DNA of 64,000 bases from positions 18,834 to 82,833 of the forward strand of contig JANJXJ010000096.1 of assembly GCA_024709105.1 (NCBI GenBank), written 5' to 3'. The notes beneath the pieces were generated by a model that had not been told where the DNA came from, did not search any database, and saw only the letters and a program-made list of their open reading frames with translations. Position 1 is the first letter of the stretch. Every line of letters begins with the position of its first letter. Positions 36,001 through 45,798 of this stretch are shown piece by piece. Source of the DNA: Lentimicrobium sp. Its GTDB lineage: Bacteria > Bacteroidota > Bacteroidia > Bacteroidales > Lentimicrobiaceae. Both the position numbers and the translations under genes were made by a program.

Positions 36001-36542
36001 TTACCGAAAATTTTACCTTCAGCTATCTGAAAAGTATTTTTGATGAACCTCAGGCGGTTTTTACCGACAAGATGTTGCGTCCTGAAAAGCAAGACCTTGC
36101 TGCATTTGCCGATGGCGTCAATAACATAGTGGAAGCCCAGCAAAGAGTTGCACTCGATTATTTTGCCGATGGTAGTGCTGAAGCAGCTATCCCTCCTCTT
36201 AAAGCATTATTATATATTATGGCTTATGGTTCCTGGGAAGGAAAAACGGCCCTCGATCCGGAGGTGAGACAAATGTTTGATCGTGAGTATGTGCTTTCGT
36301 CGGACTGGTATCAGCAAAGGCTGCTGAGAAAACAGGAAATTGATGTAAACTATCTGACTCAGAGTATAGAATATATCCGGGAATTTGTCAGCAGGAGCGA
36401 AAACACTGAGTACTCCGAAGCACTGAATCTTTCACAAAGGATAACCGAAATTGAAAAAGAACTCGAATATGTGAGTTCTTCAGCCTACATTAACTTTCTT
36501 CAGGGAACTATTGGCGCTGATCCTTTGTTCAGGAATAAATAG
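33045..36542 (+). CDS. Probable PPi-dependent phosphoenolpyruvate carboxykinase
   Basis: 1165 aa, cytosolic (no signal or helices). The size equals the unusual ~1100-1160-residue pyrophosphate-type PEPCK (EC 4.1.1.38) described from Propionibacterium and Entamoeba. Two segments parallel classical PEPCK: NYFGYSKKEIKTQISYSANL … EEEHSGGAIAF (about 341-375), comparable to the WFGKKCFALRIAS … EHM region of GTP-PEPCK, and PSTVSGGGKSEISKSL (about 498-513), a P-loop-like kinase motif. The reaction would be oxaloacetate + PPi to PEP + CO2 + Pi, or its reverse for CO2 fixation. The assignment rests on recalled family features, not an alignment. Ends with a strong terminator. Confidence 0.65.
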   Translation: MKKDKNHVAGLPDHGVQNTRDLIRYINLKLATMGKPVFDDRGSSGDEAVLADPAFLELTSNLITTFRSRTRLVSDIYAPADNRIQQFISEYLSDLKLEKIPRLPNNTLVSDKPGIARVLSLPPHQNHYSNELVDSYRIRQGVLHNPKNDRRTTQGSFHIVDGGLPVPVDKIEVPKAAWPKFLEAAFNPPAELNRLPFTSAQNEKAEVFVSLLLRPVVCPEVKGVIKRKTMEVRFFAPGSLVSNVDFVESIFGNAGNPSNPACDAALDPEHWTGHTGCIVLAPQLTKLTKKELGLPHFNDATERQIRDGVCWKDENELYNGGNAFKLTCRDERGVVITLIADNYFGYSKKEIKTQISYSANLFGLVEEEHSGGAIAFRRKNIGANFNGALFMKNRLKKNFYFSEVVSKFGELMNLQPEGYGIDKNFSNIIYIPEDTEIDLYKGTVQWDKEGQKQTIPLRPEHYYIYPSGHKLHMEKHPSAPSWRLVSTHAKGTFCHKPSTVSGGGKSEISKSLLNAIIYGSFFVDDFDKDMKAADEIINRNYSGRWRNPEEHNPVSRPLLSPERTLGSVIKLLNPSSQYTDEYNEFVKSIPAHIKALVFYVKRFYRPERTNDNWKDYFSADVINGRKGHELLFNNRKLSASYLRVGFAGDNSWYLHKLRSDFIAAAKIQMEDDITASITLPVRELRYLNPVYTNRSVKITENCEEKFFQRPDEAIHRGYDKETEADLSQRNNFCSNYEPLTAEDGKRLIENAINFDLYTRPIKKLITEGSADTSGNYFITPSHPRIVNGAPSKNPRYLQIRPDLVNPIDDHLAEIGIRFNERIPLSETVFHPINAILPGRRNNPPEPKNGIRGLSVYGPIHYQELPELFMDFVCSLTGKSPSTTGAGSEGALTKGPFNMLSPVTDLNNALLSYILSDYHAFTSAAGYIGTESRVDHDISLLIPELWSRMDVKDRDPKKLIAEGSLEKLEDFEFEGKMVLASRLGYRITENFTFSYLKSIFDEPQAVFTDKMLRPEKQDLAAFADGVNNIVEAQQRVALDYFADGSAEAAIPPLKALLYIMAYGSWEGKTALDPEVRQMFDREYVLSSDWYQQRLLRKQEIDVNYLTQSIEYIREFVSRSENTEYSEALNLSQRITEIEKELEYVSSSAYINFLQGTIGADPLFRNK

Positions 36543-36566
36543 AAATAATCACCAGACAAAAATTGA

Positions 36567-36610
36567 AGAGGCTCAACCCCGGGAAACCGGAAGCTGAGCC
36601 TCTTTTTATT
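36567..36610. terminator. Terminator between PEPCK-like and DUF2723 genes
   Basis: AGAGGCTCA (36567-36575) pairs with TGAGCCTCT (36595-36603); the loop itself contains a short stem. TTTTTATT follows on the plus strand; on the minus strand the tail is weaker (TCAATTTTT), so it mainly serves the PEPCK-like gene. Confidence 0.85.
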
Positions 36611-36638
36611 ATAAAACTAAACTGTAATCGGTTTATAA

Positions 36639-39600
36639 TCAATTAAAAACATCCTTAAGATCTTCCGGAATAATCATTCTGGTTTTCAGATCTTCGAGCA
36701 TTTCTTTCTGATTGTAACGGTCGGCATATTCCCATATTCTGGCAAGCACTGCATAAGCCTGCATGGAATCTTCGTGGTAGAAGCTTGCAAATTCAGGGCT
36801 CACAGCATTGTAATAATTCAGATTTTCAATGTACACATTGGCCAGTGTTGTGAGGAAATCATTGCCTTTATCAGGTGCTCCTGCGTCATAATACACTTCT
36901 GCCATTGGCAGCATGTAGTAGTCAAAGGTGATTTTATTGTTCGGAAACTCAGCAATACAACGATCGGCAACAGCAATGGCTTCGGTATTTTTTCCCTTGC
37001 GCTGCAGTGCTTTGGCCAATCTGAGATAACTCTGCCGTGGCATCAGTGAGTTGCGATAACTTTCAGGGTCAACATGTACGCCCGGTTTATTCAGATTACC
37101 CCATTTGCTCTTGTTCATGAGTATATCATAACTTGCAACATCGTCAACTCCGCCAAGACCGGGAGCATAATCTTCAGCCAGAACAGGGATAAATTTATAA
37201 ACAATGCCTGTCTGGTGACAATATTTGTCAATATCCAGCACTTTGCTTACACTGCTTGGACTGGCAAAATACAATGGACGATCCCAATCCTGAGTAGCAA
37301 GAAAATCAAGAAGCATCAGGTCGTTTTTATAAATATAGTTAGCTTTTACATCCCATTCAATAACCGGTACAATTCTGTCGGCCATGTATGAAGGAACAAT
37401 ACCTGAAGCAACGGCTTTGGCTGAATCAACAGTAAGTTTCAGTCTTTTGGTGGGGAAGAAATTAATCTTTTTACCGGACTGAAGTGCAACTTTGCTCCTG
37501 TCTGACTCATCGGCAATGAAGTTAATCAGTTGTTTAAGTTCAACCCTTTCCTTAATTTCACCTCGGGTAAAGTGAGGGATGTACTCATTAACACCTTTAT
37601 TATACTGTTCAGGGGTAAGAGTAAATTTGAGCGGCTCTGAATCGTAAATTTTGCGTGCCAGCTGGTGAACATACCAATCGCCTGAGGAAAGCATGTAGTT
37701 GACCACTCTGATGTCAGTTCTCACACCTTCAACTTCCTGAGCATACCAGAGCGGAAAAGTATCATTATCTCCATTGGTAATTAAAACTGCATTCGGAGCA
37801 CATGAGTTCAGGTAATTGTATGCAAAATCGCGGGCTGCATATTTATCTGAGCGATCGTGGTCGTCCCAGTTTTCGGCTGCCATAATCCCCGGAACCAGAA
37901 CTAAACAAACAGCAGTGGCTGATCCTGCAGCAAGCACATCATTAAGCTTAAGTTTTTTGGTGAGAGCATCCCAAAGGGCTATAACACCAAGTCCAATCCA
38001 GATGGCAAAGGCGTAAAAAGATCCTGCATAGGCATAATCCCGTTCACGTGGCTGGAAAGGAGTTTGGTTGAGATAAATTACTATGGCCAGTCCGGTCATA
38101 AAGAACAGCAATGCAACAATCAGCCCGTCTTTATAGTTTTTGTTGAAATGGAATAACATACCCACCACACCAAGCAGAAGAGGCAACAGGTAATAGGTGT
38201 TGCGGGCCGGGCTTTGCATACCCTGAGGCAGGTCTGTCTGTTTGCCTAATCGCATTTCGTCGAGGAATTTTATTCCACTCAGCCAGTTGCCATTTTGTAT
38301 GCCACCATGACCCTGAGTATCGTTTTGCCGGCCGGCAAAATTCCACATAAAATACCTGAAATACATGTGCCCGAGCTGGTATCTGAAGAAAAACCTCAGG
38401 TTCTCTCCCATTGTTGGCCTGATAATGGTTTCAGGCTCTCCATTATTATTGATGGCTTGAATGGGAATCCCCTGAACTTTGCCCCAACTCTTATATGCCC
38501 TCACATGGTTTTCCTGAGGGCTGTACATCCTGGGGAAAATGGTGGTGAATCTGGGATCAAAATTCGCTACGTCATTTTCGCGTGTATCGGTAATAATATA
38601 CTTTCCTGCTTTTTTGTCGCGAACATATATTGGAGACCCATCGCTGTAGGGATCCTGCGGGTCGAGCGGTGCACTGTAATATTGTCCGCTGAACAAAGGC
38701 CAGGTACCGTATTGCTCACGATTCAGATAAGATAGCAAACTGATTGCATCATCAGGATTGTTCTCATTAATCGGAGTGTTGGTATTTGCTCTGATAACCA
38801 GCATGATAAATGAAGAATACCCGATCAGGATAAAGGTAAGCGATAGCAAGGCCGTATTGGCAATGAGGTTTCCTTTGCGGTGGGTGTAACGCAAGCCAAA
38901 AACAAGGCCGGCAGTGAGCAGCAGGAAGTAAACAATGGTGCCGGAATTAAATGGCAATCCAAGGGAATTTACAAAAAGAAGCTCAAACCGGGCTGATAAA
39001 TCTACCACCCAGGGGATAATGATGTACATTATAATTGCCAGCAACAAAACCGAAGTAGCACCGGTTATAATAATTCCCCTGGTGGTAGCTTTGTACTTTT
39101 TGAAATAATATACATATGCAATTGCCGGAATAGCCAGCAAGTTAAGCAAGTGAACACCAATTGACAAGCCAACCAGGTAAGCTATAAAAACTATCCATCT
39201 TATGGAATGTTTCTGATCTGCAGCTTCTTCCCACTTAAGGATAGCCCAGAATACAACAGCTGTAAAGAAGGAAGACATAGCATACACTTCGCCTTCGACT
39301 GCCGAAAACCAGAATGAATCGGTAAATGTATAGGTAAGCGCTCCAACCAGACCACTTCCCAACACCACCCACATCTGACCATTGGTCATATCACCTTCAG
39401 CTTTTACCAATTTTATAGCCAGGCGGGTAATAGTCCAGAAGAGGAACAAAATGGTAAAGGCACTCACCAGGCCCGACATAAAGTTAATCATCAAAGCTAC
39501 CTGAGATGTATCGCCAAAGGCAAACAAGGAGAAAAATCTTCCGGCCATCTGAAAGAGCGGTGCTCCCGGCGGATGCCCAACCTGAAGTTTATAGGCTGTG

Positions 39601-39719
39601 GCAATGTACTCTCCGCAATCCCACCAACTGGCTGTTGGCTCAAGCGTGAGGGTGTAAACAATCAGGGCGATGGCAAAACTTACCCAGCCGAAGATGTTGT
39701 TTAGTTTTTTGTAATTCAT
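36639..39719 (-). CDS. DUF2723 membrane protein (GT-C-like)
   Basis: 1026 aa. Opens with the DUF2723 signature: a first helix, then LEPTASWWDCGEYIATAYKL (acidic residues after the first helix, as in GT-C protein O-mannosyltransferases), followed by HPPGAPLFQMAGR. About 12 membrane helices to residue ~620, then a soluble C-terminal part with TPR-like helices (about 870-990: YLRLAKALQRKGKNTEAIAV). Widespread in Bacteroidota. GT-C relatives use lipid-linked sugar donors at the membrane; a role in protein or surface glycosylation is likely but unproven for the family. Monocistronic. Confidence 0.9.
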   Translation of the reverse strand: MNYKKLNNIFGWVSFAIALIVYTLTLEPTASWWDCGEYIATAYKLQVGHPPGAPLFQMAGRFFSLFAFGDTSQVALMINFMSGLVSAFTILFLFWTITRLAIKLVKAEGDMTNGQMWVVLGSGLVGALTYTFTDSFWFSAVEGEVYAMSSFFTAVVFWAILKWEEAADQKHSIRWIVFIAYLVGLSIGVHLLNLLAIPAIAYVYYFKKYKATTRGIIITGATSVLLLAIIMYIIIPWVVDLSARFELLFVNSLGLPFNSGTIVYFLLLTAGLVFGLRYTHRKGNLIANTALLSLTFILIGYSSFIMLVIRANTNTPINENNPDDAISLLSYLNREQYGTWPLFSGQYYSAPLDPQDPYSDGSPIYVRDKKAGKYIITDTRENDVANFDPRFTTIFPRMYSPQENHVRAYKSWGKVQGIPIQAINNNGEPETIIRPTMGENLRFFFRYQLGHMYFRYFMWNFAGRQNDTQGHGGIQNGNWLSGIKFLDEMRLGKQTDLPQGMQSPARNTYYLLPLLLGVVGMLFHFNKNYKDGLIVALLFFMTGLAIVIYLNQTPFQPRERDYAYAGSFYAFAIWIGLGVIALWDALTKKLKLNDVLAAGSATAVCLVLVPGIMAAENWDDHDRSDKYAARDFAYNYLNSCAPNAVLITNGDNDTFPLWYAQEVEGVRTDIRVVNYMLSSGDWYVHQLARKIYDSEPLKFTLTPEQYNKGVNEYIPHFTRGEIKERVELKQLINFIADESDRSKVALQSGKKINFFPTKRLKLTVDSAKAVASGIVPSYMADRIVPVIEWDVKANYIYKNDLMLLDFLATQDWDRPLYFASPSSVSKVLDIDKYCHQTGIVYKFIPVLAEDYAPGLGGVDDVASYDILMNKSKWGNLNKPGVHVDPESYRNSLMPRQSYLRLAKALQRKGKNTEAIAVADRCIAEFPNNKITFDYYMLPMAEVYYDAGAPDKGNDFLTTLANVYIENLNYYNAVSPEFASFYHEDSMQAYAVLARIWEYADRYNQKEMLEDLKTRMIIPEDLKDVFN

Positions 39720-40348
39720 TACTGGAGAATTATTTATGTAAATAATGGTAATATGCGGTTACAAAAAATCAAATGGAAACTACCTGACAGGTTAATAAGT
39801 CAGAACCGTCCAAATCCTGTTGCTCAATTTAAAGCACAAGGCGCTGCGAAGTTAGTGAATTTAGAATAACGTTAATTGGCATACTATTATTAAATAATGT
39901 TAAGGAATTGAAAAGTTTAGTATCATTGTATGACATTAATCTACAATATATTATTGAAATATCCCGGTAATTTAGCCTTCTGCTGATATAAAAACAGATA
40001 ATACTTTATAATTCAGGTCTTCTAAAAATTGGTCATTTCTCGATTAAATGATCAAGGTGGATTCAGGTATAATACAGTGCAAACAAGCCTGAAAATTCTA
40101 ATCAATTATTATTTTTATCTGAGTTAAAGAATAAGTTGTACCTAAAAATAGAAATCAGTAAAGTTAAAATTATTGTATTACGTTGTTATTCAACAATATA
40201 AATGTAACTAATTTTAACATAAGACACTATACTTTTGTGTGTTTTCAGCGATAAAATTAATTTCTGCAAAGAAAAACTTAAAATTCGCTTAAAAAAATTT
40301 TCGCAAATCAAAAAAATGCCTATTTTTGCACACCTTTTACAGGGATTC
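39720..40348. other. 629-bp gap upstream of tRNA-Gln
   Basis: AT-rich, no credible gene on either strand (a minus-strand open frame at 40186-40464 overlaps the tRNA and is rejected). The only motif is TATTTTTG at 40321-40328, a -7 box 20 nt before the tRNA. I see no repeats or long hairpins. Confidence 0.45.
40321..40328 (+). promoter_or_regulatory. -7 promoter box of tRNA-Gln
   Basis: TATTTTTG, a TAnnTTTG match 20 nt upstream of the tRNA. A TTTT at 40298-40301 sits at -33 spacing. Confidence 0.55.
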
Positions 40349-40419
40349 TGTCCGATGGTGTAAAGGCAGCACAAGAGATTTTGGTTCTCTTGGTCTAGGT
40401 TCGAATCCTGGTCGGACAA
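40349..40419 (+). tRNA. tRNA-Gln (anticodon TTG)
   Basis: The acceptor stem TGTCCGA pairs with TCGGACA (40412-40418), leaving A as discriminator. The anticodon stem AGAGA/TCTCT holds the loop TTTTGGT, anticodon TTG at 40381-40383. The T-arm has GGTTCGAATCC. Length 71 nt, no encoded CCA. The first pair is U-A, typical of bacterial glutamine tRNAs. This would be the substrate for the GatDE amidotransferase encoded 13 kb downstream. Confidence 0.95.
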
Positions 40420-40479
40420 CATTAAAAAACAATCACCCCGCTGCGATAATTCGCGCGTACTCAATGGTGAAACTAAGTT

Positions 40480-40508
40480 GAGGGGACTGAATTGTCCCCT
40501 CTTTTATT
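40480..40508 (+). terminator. Terminator after tRNA-Gln
   Basis: GAGGGGAC (40480-40487) and GTCCCCTC (40494-40501) with loop TGAATT and trailing TTTTATT. It lies 12 nt before the rimP start and may attenuate read-through from the tRNA into rimP. Confidence 0.8.
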
Positions 40509-40519
40509 ACATCGCAAAA

Positions 40520-40969
40520 ATGATTGAAAAAGACGCCATTACCCGTGAAGTTGAGTCGGTTTTAGCTGAAACTGACAAATTTGTGGTCGAAATCAAGGTG
40601 AAAGCCGGCAATCGCATCACCGTTCTTCTCGACAGCGATACCAGCATTTCCATCGATGATTGTATTGCCGTTACCCGGCATATTGAGTCTGTTTTTGACC
40701 GCGAAACCGAGGACTACGACCTGATTGTTTCCTCGGCAGGAATCGATCAGCCTTACAAACTACTCAGGCAATACATCAAAAATGTTGGCCGCGAGGTTGA
40801 AGTTACCCTGAAAGATGGCAGCATTTTTACCGGCAAACTTACATCGGCCGATGCTGAGAAAATATCGGTTTACCGGAAGACCAAAGTTAAAAAAGTTGAA
40901 ACTGAAGAAACAAGGGAAATTCCCTTTGCAGAAATAAAGCAAACCAAAGAGGTTATCTCTTTCAAATAA
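40520..40969 (+). CDS. rimP: Ribosome maturation factor RimP
   Basis: 149 aa from the ATG at 40520 (MIEKDAITREVESVLAE). An earlier in-frame start at 40478 would run through the terminator stem and is rejected. Typical two-domain RimP: an alpha/beta domain with ISIDDCIAVTRHIESVFDRE and the signature DLIVSSAGIDQPYKLLRQY (family: LEVSSPGLDRPL), then an SH3-like C-terminal barrel. Needed for 30S assembly. Forms the conserved rimP-nusA-infB operon with the next two genes (36-nt spacing to nusA). Confidence 0.93.
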   Translation: MIEKDAITREVESVLAETDKFVVEIKVKAGNRITVLLDSDTSISIDDCIAVTRHIESVFDRETEDYDLIVSSAGIDQPYKLLRQYIKNVGREVEVTLKDGSIFTGKLTSADAEKISVYRKTKVKKVETEETREIPFAEIKQTKEVISFK

Positions 40970-41005
40970 ACAAACAAAACAACGATTACCAAGAACACCG
41001 AAGCA

Positions 41006-42241
41006 ATGGAACATATCAATTTAGTCGAAACCTTCTCCGAATTTAAGGAGTTTAAAAACATCGACCGCGAAACCATGATGCGCATCATCGAGGATGTTTT
41101 CAGGCATATGCTCATCAAAAAATACGGCTCCGACGAAAATTTCAATGTCATTGTCAATATTGACAAGGGTGACCTTGAAATCTGGCGTAACCGTGAGATT
41201 GTGGAAGACGGTGAAGTTGAGGACGAAAACAAACAAATTGAATATTCCGAGGCTATTAAAATAGAGCCCGATTTTGAGGTTGGTGAAGAAGTATCGGAAG
41301 AGGTTAAAATGAAAGACTTCGGCCGCCGCGAAATTCTTACCATCAGACAGAACCTGATGTCAAAAATTCAGGAGTACGAAAAAGATAACGTTTTCAAAAA
41401 ATACAAGGAACGTATCGGCGAAATCATTACCGGTGAAGTATATCAGGTTTGGAAAAAGGAAATTCTTGTGCTCGATGACGAATACATTGAACTAACCTTG
41501 CCCCGTTCGGAGCAAATTCCTTCTGACTTCTACCGCAAAGGTGATACCATCCGTGCAGTTGTTAACAGGGTGGATATGAGAAACAACTCTCCGGTAATCA
41601 TCTTATCAAGAACAGCACCTGCTTTTCTCGAAAGACTTTTTGAACAGGAAGTACCTGAAGTTTACGATGGTTTAATCACCATTCGCAATATTGTGAGGGT
41701 TCCTGGAGAAAGAGCAAAAATAGCAGTTGAAAGCTACGACGACCGAATTGATCCGGTAGGCGCTTGTGTAGGTATGAAAGGTTCACGTATTCATGGAATC
41801 GTAAGAGAACTGCGTAACGAAAATATTGACGTTATCAACTTTACCAACAATCCATCGCTTTACATAACACGAGCTTTGAGTCCTGCAAAAATTTCGTCAA
41901 TCACCATAAACGAAGGCGAAAAAAGGGCAGATGTGTTCATGAAACCCGATCAGGTTTCACTCGCTATTGGAAAAGGTGGCTATAATATTAAACTGGCCAG
42001 CAAACTTACAGGCTACGAAATTGATGTTTATCGTGACACTGATATTGACAATGAAGATGTTGATATTCAGGAATTTAACGATGAGATTGATCAGTGGATT
42101 ATTGATGAGTTTAAAGCCATTGGTTGCGATACCGCCCGCAGCGTGCTTGATTTGAGCATAGAAGAGCTGGTTAACCGCACCGACCTTGAGGAGGAAACCA
42201 TAAAAGAGGTGGTGAGGATTCTCAGGGCTGAATTTGAATAA
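41006..42241 (+). CDS. nusA: Transcription factor NusA
   Basis: 411 aa. N-terminal RNA-polymerase-binding domain (1-125; contains NVIVNIDKGDLEIWRNREIV), S1 domain (about 132-200; GEIITGEVYQVWKKEILV), then two KH domains (about 225-345; DPVGACVGMKGSRIHGIVRE and AIGKGGYNIKLASKLTGYEI). A short C-terminal helical part ends the protein, without the two acidic AR repeats of E. coli NusA. Controls pausing, termination and antitermination. Middle gene of rimP-nusA-infB. Confidence 0.96.
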   Translation: MEHINLVETFSEFKEFKNIDRETMMRIIEDVFRHMLIKKYGSDENFNVIVNIDKGDLEIWRNREIVEDGEVEDENKQIEYSEAIKIEPDFEVGEEVSEEVKMKDFGRREILTIRQNLMSKIQEYEKDNVFKKYKERIGEIITGEVYQVWKKEILVLDDEYIELTLPRSEQIPSDFYRKGDTIRAVVNRVDMRNNSPVIILSRTAPAFLERLFEQEVPEVYDGLITIRNIVRVPGERAKIAVESYDDRIDPVGACVGMKGSRIHGIVRELRNENIDVINFTNNPSLYITRALSPAKISSITINEGEKRADVFMKPDQVSLAIGKGGYNIKLASKLTGYEIDVYRDTDIDNEDVDIQEFNDEIDQWIIDEFKAIGCDTARSVLDLSIEELVNRTDLEEETIKEVVRILRAEFE

Positions 42242-42364
42242 ATGCTTACGCAAAATTATTGTTCACGCGGATAATTCCGGAATACTAAGGGTTTGGAGAA
42301 CATTTTTAGCGAATTTTTACAGAAAATCCGTAGCAGCAAACGGATAATAACATCAAACTACAAC

Positions 42365-45300
42365 ATGTCAGAAGTAACAAAAACAACAAGACTTGGGAAA
42401 GCAGCTCAGGAGTTCAATGTCGGGGTTCCTACCATTGTCGAGTTCCTTCACAAAAAAGGAATAAAAATCGACAATAACCCCAACACCAAACTCACTCCCG
42501 AGATTTACACTATGCTGGTGAAGGAATATCAATCTGAGAAAACTGTAAAAGAGGTTTCCAAAAAGATTGAACTCGAATACACTCAGCACAGAACCATTAC
42601 CATTTCCGACAAACGTCCTCAGGTTGAAGAAGATGTTGACGTTGACACCGGAGGAGATCTGTTTATCAGAAATACTCAGATTGACCATGGTACTACAGTC
42701 AAATCCAAACCTGCTGATGAGCCCAAACCAGCTCCTGCTGCCGAGCCTGCTAAGGAAACAGTTGCAAAGCCTGAACCAAAAGCTGAAGCACCGGTTGAGG
42801 AAGTTATTGCCCAACCAGAACCTAAGCTTGTTGAAGAAACTCCGGTTGCTGCTCCGGAATCTACTCCTGAACCCGAAATTCACAAAAGTAACCCTGAACC
42901 TGTTGTAATTAAATCAGAAGAACCTGTCCAGCCCATAGATATTGTTCATCCTGAACCTGTTAAGGAAGAAAAGACAATTGAACCCGAACCTGTGGTTGAA
43001 GCCCCTGAGCCTGTTACTGATGAAGTGTCTCCCAAGCCCGAAGAAATTGCAGCAGATGAAACTCCGGCAGAAACAACAACCGGAATTAAGGTTCTGGGAA
43101 AAGTTGACCTGGATCAGTTCAGGCGGCCGGCAAAGAAAGGCAAAGACAAAGACCATAAAAGAAAAGAGCAACCTGCTGCTGCCAAACCGGTTGAAAAGGG
43201 AACTCCTGCTCCGGCCGTGAAAGAAACACCAGCCCCTGCCCCTGCCCCTGTTGCTGCTCCTGCTCCTGTTGCTGAACCGGAACCTGTTCAACCAGTTGAG
43301 ACTGTAGCTCCACAAGTTGAGCCGGTTGCTGTTCCTGAACCAGTTGCAGAAAAAGCACCCGAGCCTGTAATTCCCGCTCCGGTAGAAAGAGAATCAAACT
43401 TTCTTAAAACAGAAGTAAGGAAATTAGAAGGTCCTACCATTCTTGGTACCATGAAATTGCCCGAGCCTCGCAAACCCGAGCCTAAGAAACCGGTTGCATC
43501 ATCCTCGGACAACTCTCTAAATTCCAAGAAAAAGAAACGCAAACGCATCAAAAAACAGGGCGAAGGTGCCGGTGAAAACCAACAATCAACCCCGGGTGCA
43601 GATAATACAAACAGCAACAATAATAATAACCGTCAGCAGCACCAGCATCCCCACAGCGGACCCGGAAAAGGAAAACCACAGCGCGACAAGCGGGGTCCCG
43701 CGCGTCCTGAACCTGTTAAAGTTGAGCTATCAGATGAAGATATCCAGAAGCAGATTAAGGAAACGTTGCAGCGATTGAGTGGTGGCGGAAAATCGAAAAC
43801 CTCAAAACACCGCCGCGAGAAACGCAGTCTGGCAAGCCAGCATCAGGCAGAGGAGGCACTCCGCCGTGAAGAAGACCTCAAGACCATTATGGTTGCTGAA
43901 TTTGTTACAGCCAATGAATTGGCCAACCTCATGAACGTTCAGGTTACGCAGGTAATTTCAACATGCCTCTCGCTCGGACTATTTGTTTCCATTAATCAAA
44001 GGCTTGATGCTGAGACCATTGTGGTTGTTGCCGATGAATTTGGATTTAATGTAAAATTTGTTGGTGTTGAGGATGCTGAAACTGCAGTTGACGAAACCGA
44101 TGCTGACGATCCTGCAGATCTTGAACCTCGTGCACCCATTGTAACTGTGATGGGACACGTTGACCATGGTAAAACCTCACTGCTTGACTACATCAGAAAT
44201 GCAAATGTTATTGCCGGTGAAGCCGGAGGTATTACTCAGCACATTGGAGCCTATGAGGTTAAATTGGAGAACGGAAGGAAAATTACTTTCCTTGATACTC
44301 CCGGTCACGAAGCATTTACTGCTATGCGTGCCAGGGGAGCCAAAATAACCGACATTGTAATTATTGTTATCGCTGCTGATGATACTGTGATGCCTCAGAC
44401 AGTTGAAGCCATCAACCATGCACAGGCGGCTGGTGTTCCTATTATTTTCGCCATCAACAAGATTGATAAATCGAATGCCAATCCCGAAAAAATCAGGGAA
44501 GAACTTTCGAAAAGGAATATATTGGTCGAAGACTGGGGCGGCAAATATCAGAGTCAGGAAATCTCAGCCAAAAAAGGACTTAATGTTGAGCTGCTTCTCG
44601 AGAAAGTACTTTTAGAAGCTGAAATGCTTGAACTTAAAGCCAACCCCAACCGGGTTGCCAATGGAACCATTCTTGAATCATCACTTGATAAAGGCCGTGG
44701 ATATGTTGCCAAAATTCTGGTGCAAACCGGTACGCTGAAAATCGGAGACCTTGTAATCGCAGGTACTACCCTGGGTAAAGTGAAAGCAATGTACAACGAA
44801 AGGAATCAGCCTATTAAAGAAGCTGGCCCAAGTACACCGCTTCTGCTGCTGGGATTAAATGCAGCTCCTCAGGCAGGTGATACATTTAAGGTGATGACCG
44901 ATGAACGTGAAGCCAAAAACATTGTTGCCAAACGTCAGCAACTGCAGCGCGAACAGGGTATCAGAACTCAAAAACACATTACACTCGACGAAATCGGACG
45001 CAGGATTGCCATTGGCGATTTCAAGGAACTCAATATCATTGTTAAGGGAGATGTTGACGGTTCTGTAGAGGCTCTCTCTGATTCGTTGCTCAAACTTTCA
45101 ACTCCTGAAGTTCAGGTAAATATCATCCACAAATCGGTGGGTGCCATTACCGAAAGCGATGTATTGCTTGCCACAGCATCCAACGCAGTAATTATAGGAT
45201 TCCAGGTAAGGCCTACCTTAAGTGCACGTAAACTTGCTGAGCATGAGCAAATTGATGTAAGAACCTATTCAATTATCTATACAGCCATCAACGAAATTAA

Positions 45301-45634
45301 AGCGGCCATCGAGGGTATGCTTTCTCCCGAAATTGAGGAGAAGATTCTCTGCAATATCGAAGTTCGCGATACTTTCAAAATTACCAAGGTTGGAACCGTT
45401 GCAGGTTGTATGGTACTTGATGGAAAAGTAACCCGAAATACCAAAATCAGAATTATACGCGATGGTATCGTAGTACATACCGGAAGTCTGGGCTCTCTCA
45501 AACGTTTCAAAGATGATGTTAAGGAAGTTTTATCTGGTTATGAGTGCGGACTTAATATCGAAGGTTACAACGATATCAAAGTTGGCGACATTATTGAAGG
45601 TTACGAGAATGTAGAAATCAAACGTAAATTGTAA
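42365..45634 (+). CDS. infB: Translation initiation factor IF-2
   Basis: 1089 aa from the ATG at 42365 ([20 protein letters not shown]); the TTG frame start at 42293 adds non-family residues. An N-terminal IF2_N helix module is followed by a long, variable Pro/Glu/Ala/Val-rich linker (about 120-390, many PEPV-type repeats), then basic and Asn-rich stretches, a second IF2_N domain, and the GTPase domain with [15 protein letters not shown] near 596, DTPGHEAF and NKID, and domains II-IV. It places fMet-tRNA on the 30S subunit. Last gene of the operon, followed by a clear terminator. Confidence 0.97.
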   Translation: MSEVTKTTRLGKAAQEFNVGVPTIVEFLHKKGIKIDNNPNTKLTPEIYTMLVKEYQSEKTVKEVSKKIELEYTQHRTITISDKRPQVEEDVDVDTGGDLFIRNTQIDHGTTVKSKPADEPKPAPAAEPAKETVAKPEPKAEAPVEEVIAQPEPKLVEETPVAAPESTPEPEIHKSNPEPVVIKSEEPVQPIDIVHPEPVKEEKTIEPEPVVEAPEPVTDEVSPKPEEIAADETPAETTTGIKVLGKVDLDQFRRPAKKGKDKDHKRKEQPAAAKPVEKGTPAPAVKETPAPAPAPVAAPAPVAEPEPVQPVETVAPQVEPVAVPEPVAEKAPEPVIPAPVERESNFLKTEVRKLEGPTILGTMKLPEPRKPEPKKPVASSSDNSLNSKKKKRKRIKKQGEGAGENQQSTPGADNTNSNNNNNRQQHQHPHSGPGKGKPQRDKRGPARPEPVKVELSDEDIQKQIKETLQRLSGGGKSKTSKHRREKRSLASQHQAEEALRREEDLKTIMVAEFVTANELANLMNVQVTQVISTCLSLGLFVSINQRLDAETIVVVADEFGFNVKFVGVEDAETAVDETDADDPADLEPRAPIVTVMGHVDHGKTSLLDYIRNANVIAGEAGGITQHIGAYEVKLENGRKITFLDTPGHEAFTAMRARGAKITDIVIIVIAADDTVMPQTVEAINHAQAAGVPIIFAINKIDKSNANPEKIREELSKRNILVEDWGGKYQSQEISAKKGLNVELLLEKVLLEAEMLELKANPNRVANGTILESSLDKGRGYVAKILVQTGTLKIGDLVIAGTTLGKVKAMYNERNQPIKEAGPSTPLLLLGLNAAPQAGDTFKVMTDEREAKNIVAKRQQLQREQGIRTQKHITLDEIGRRIAIGDFKELNIIVKGDVDGSVEALSDSLLKLSTPEVQVNIIHKSVGAITESDVLLATASNAVIIGFQVRPTLSARKLAEHEQIDVRTYSIIYTAINEIKAAIEGMLSPEIEEKILCNIEVRDTFKITKVGTVAGCMVLDGKVTRNTKIRIIRDGIVVHTGSLGSLKRFKDDVKEVLSGYECGLNIEGYNDIKVGDIIEGYENVEIKRKL

Positions 45635-45654
45635 TGTGAATATCATTTCTTAAT

Positions 45655-45682
45655 AAAAGCTCCCAATCCGGGGGCTTTTTTT
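45655..45682 (+). terminator. infB operon terminator
   Basis: AAAAGCTCCC pairs with GGGGGCTTTT (one G-U), loop AATCC, then a run of T. It starts 21 nt after the infB stop. Confidence 0.88.
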
Positions 45683-45754
45683 GTATTTATCCAATAAATA
45701 ATTAATGATTGGCTAATAAAATTGAAAACAGTTTCGGAATAACACGAAACGAAA

Positions 45755-45776
45755 AAAGCCTCTGAAAAGAGGCTTT
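45755..45776 (-). terminator. Terminator of the exported SOD gene
   Basis: AAAGCCTCT / AGAGGCTTT with a 4-nt loop; on the minus strand it is followed by TTTTTTCG. It lies 22 nt past the stop. Confidence 0.85.
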
Positions 45777-45798
45777 ATTCATATTTGGAGTTTTCAGA

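Noticed and set aside
40186..40464. Minus-strand 92-codon open frame
   Set aside because: Overlaps the tRNA-Gln gene.
42911..43400. PEPV-type sequence repeats as a tandem DNA repeat element
   Set aside because: They encode the known low-complexity linker of IF-2 and remain in frame.
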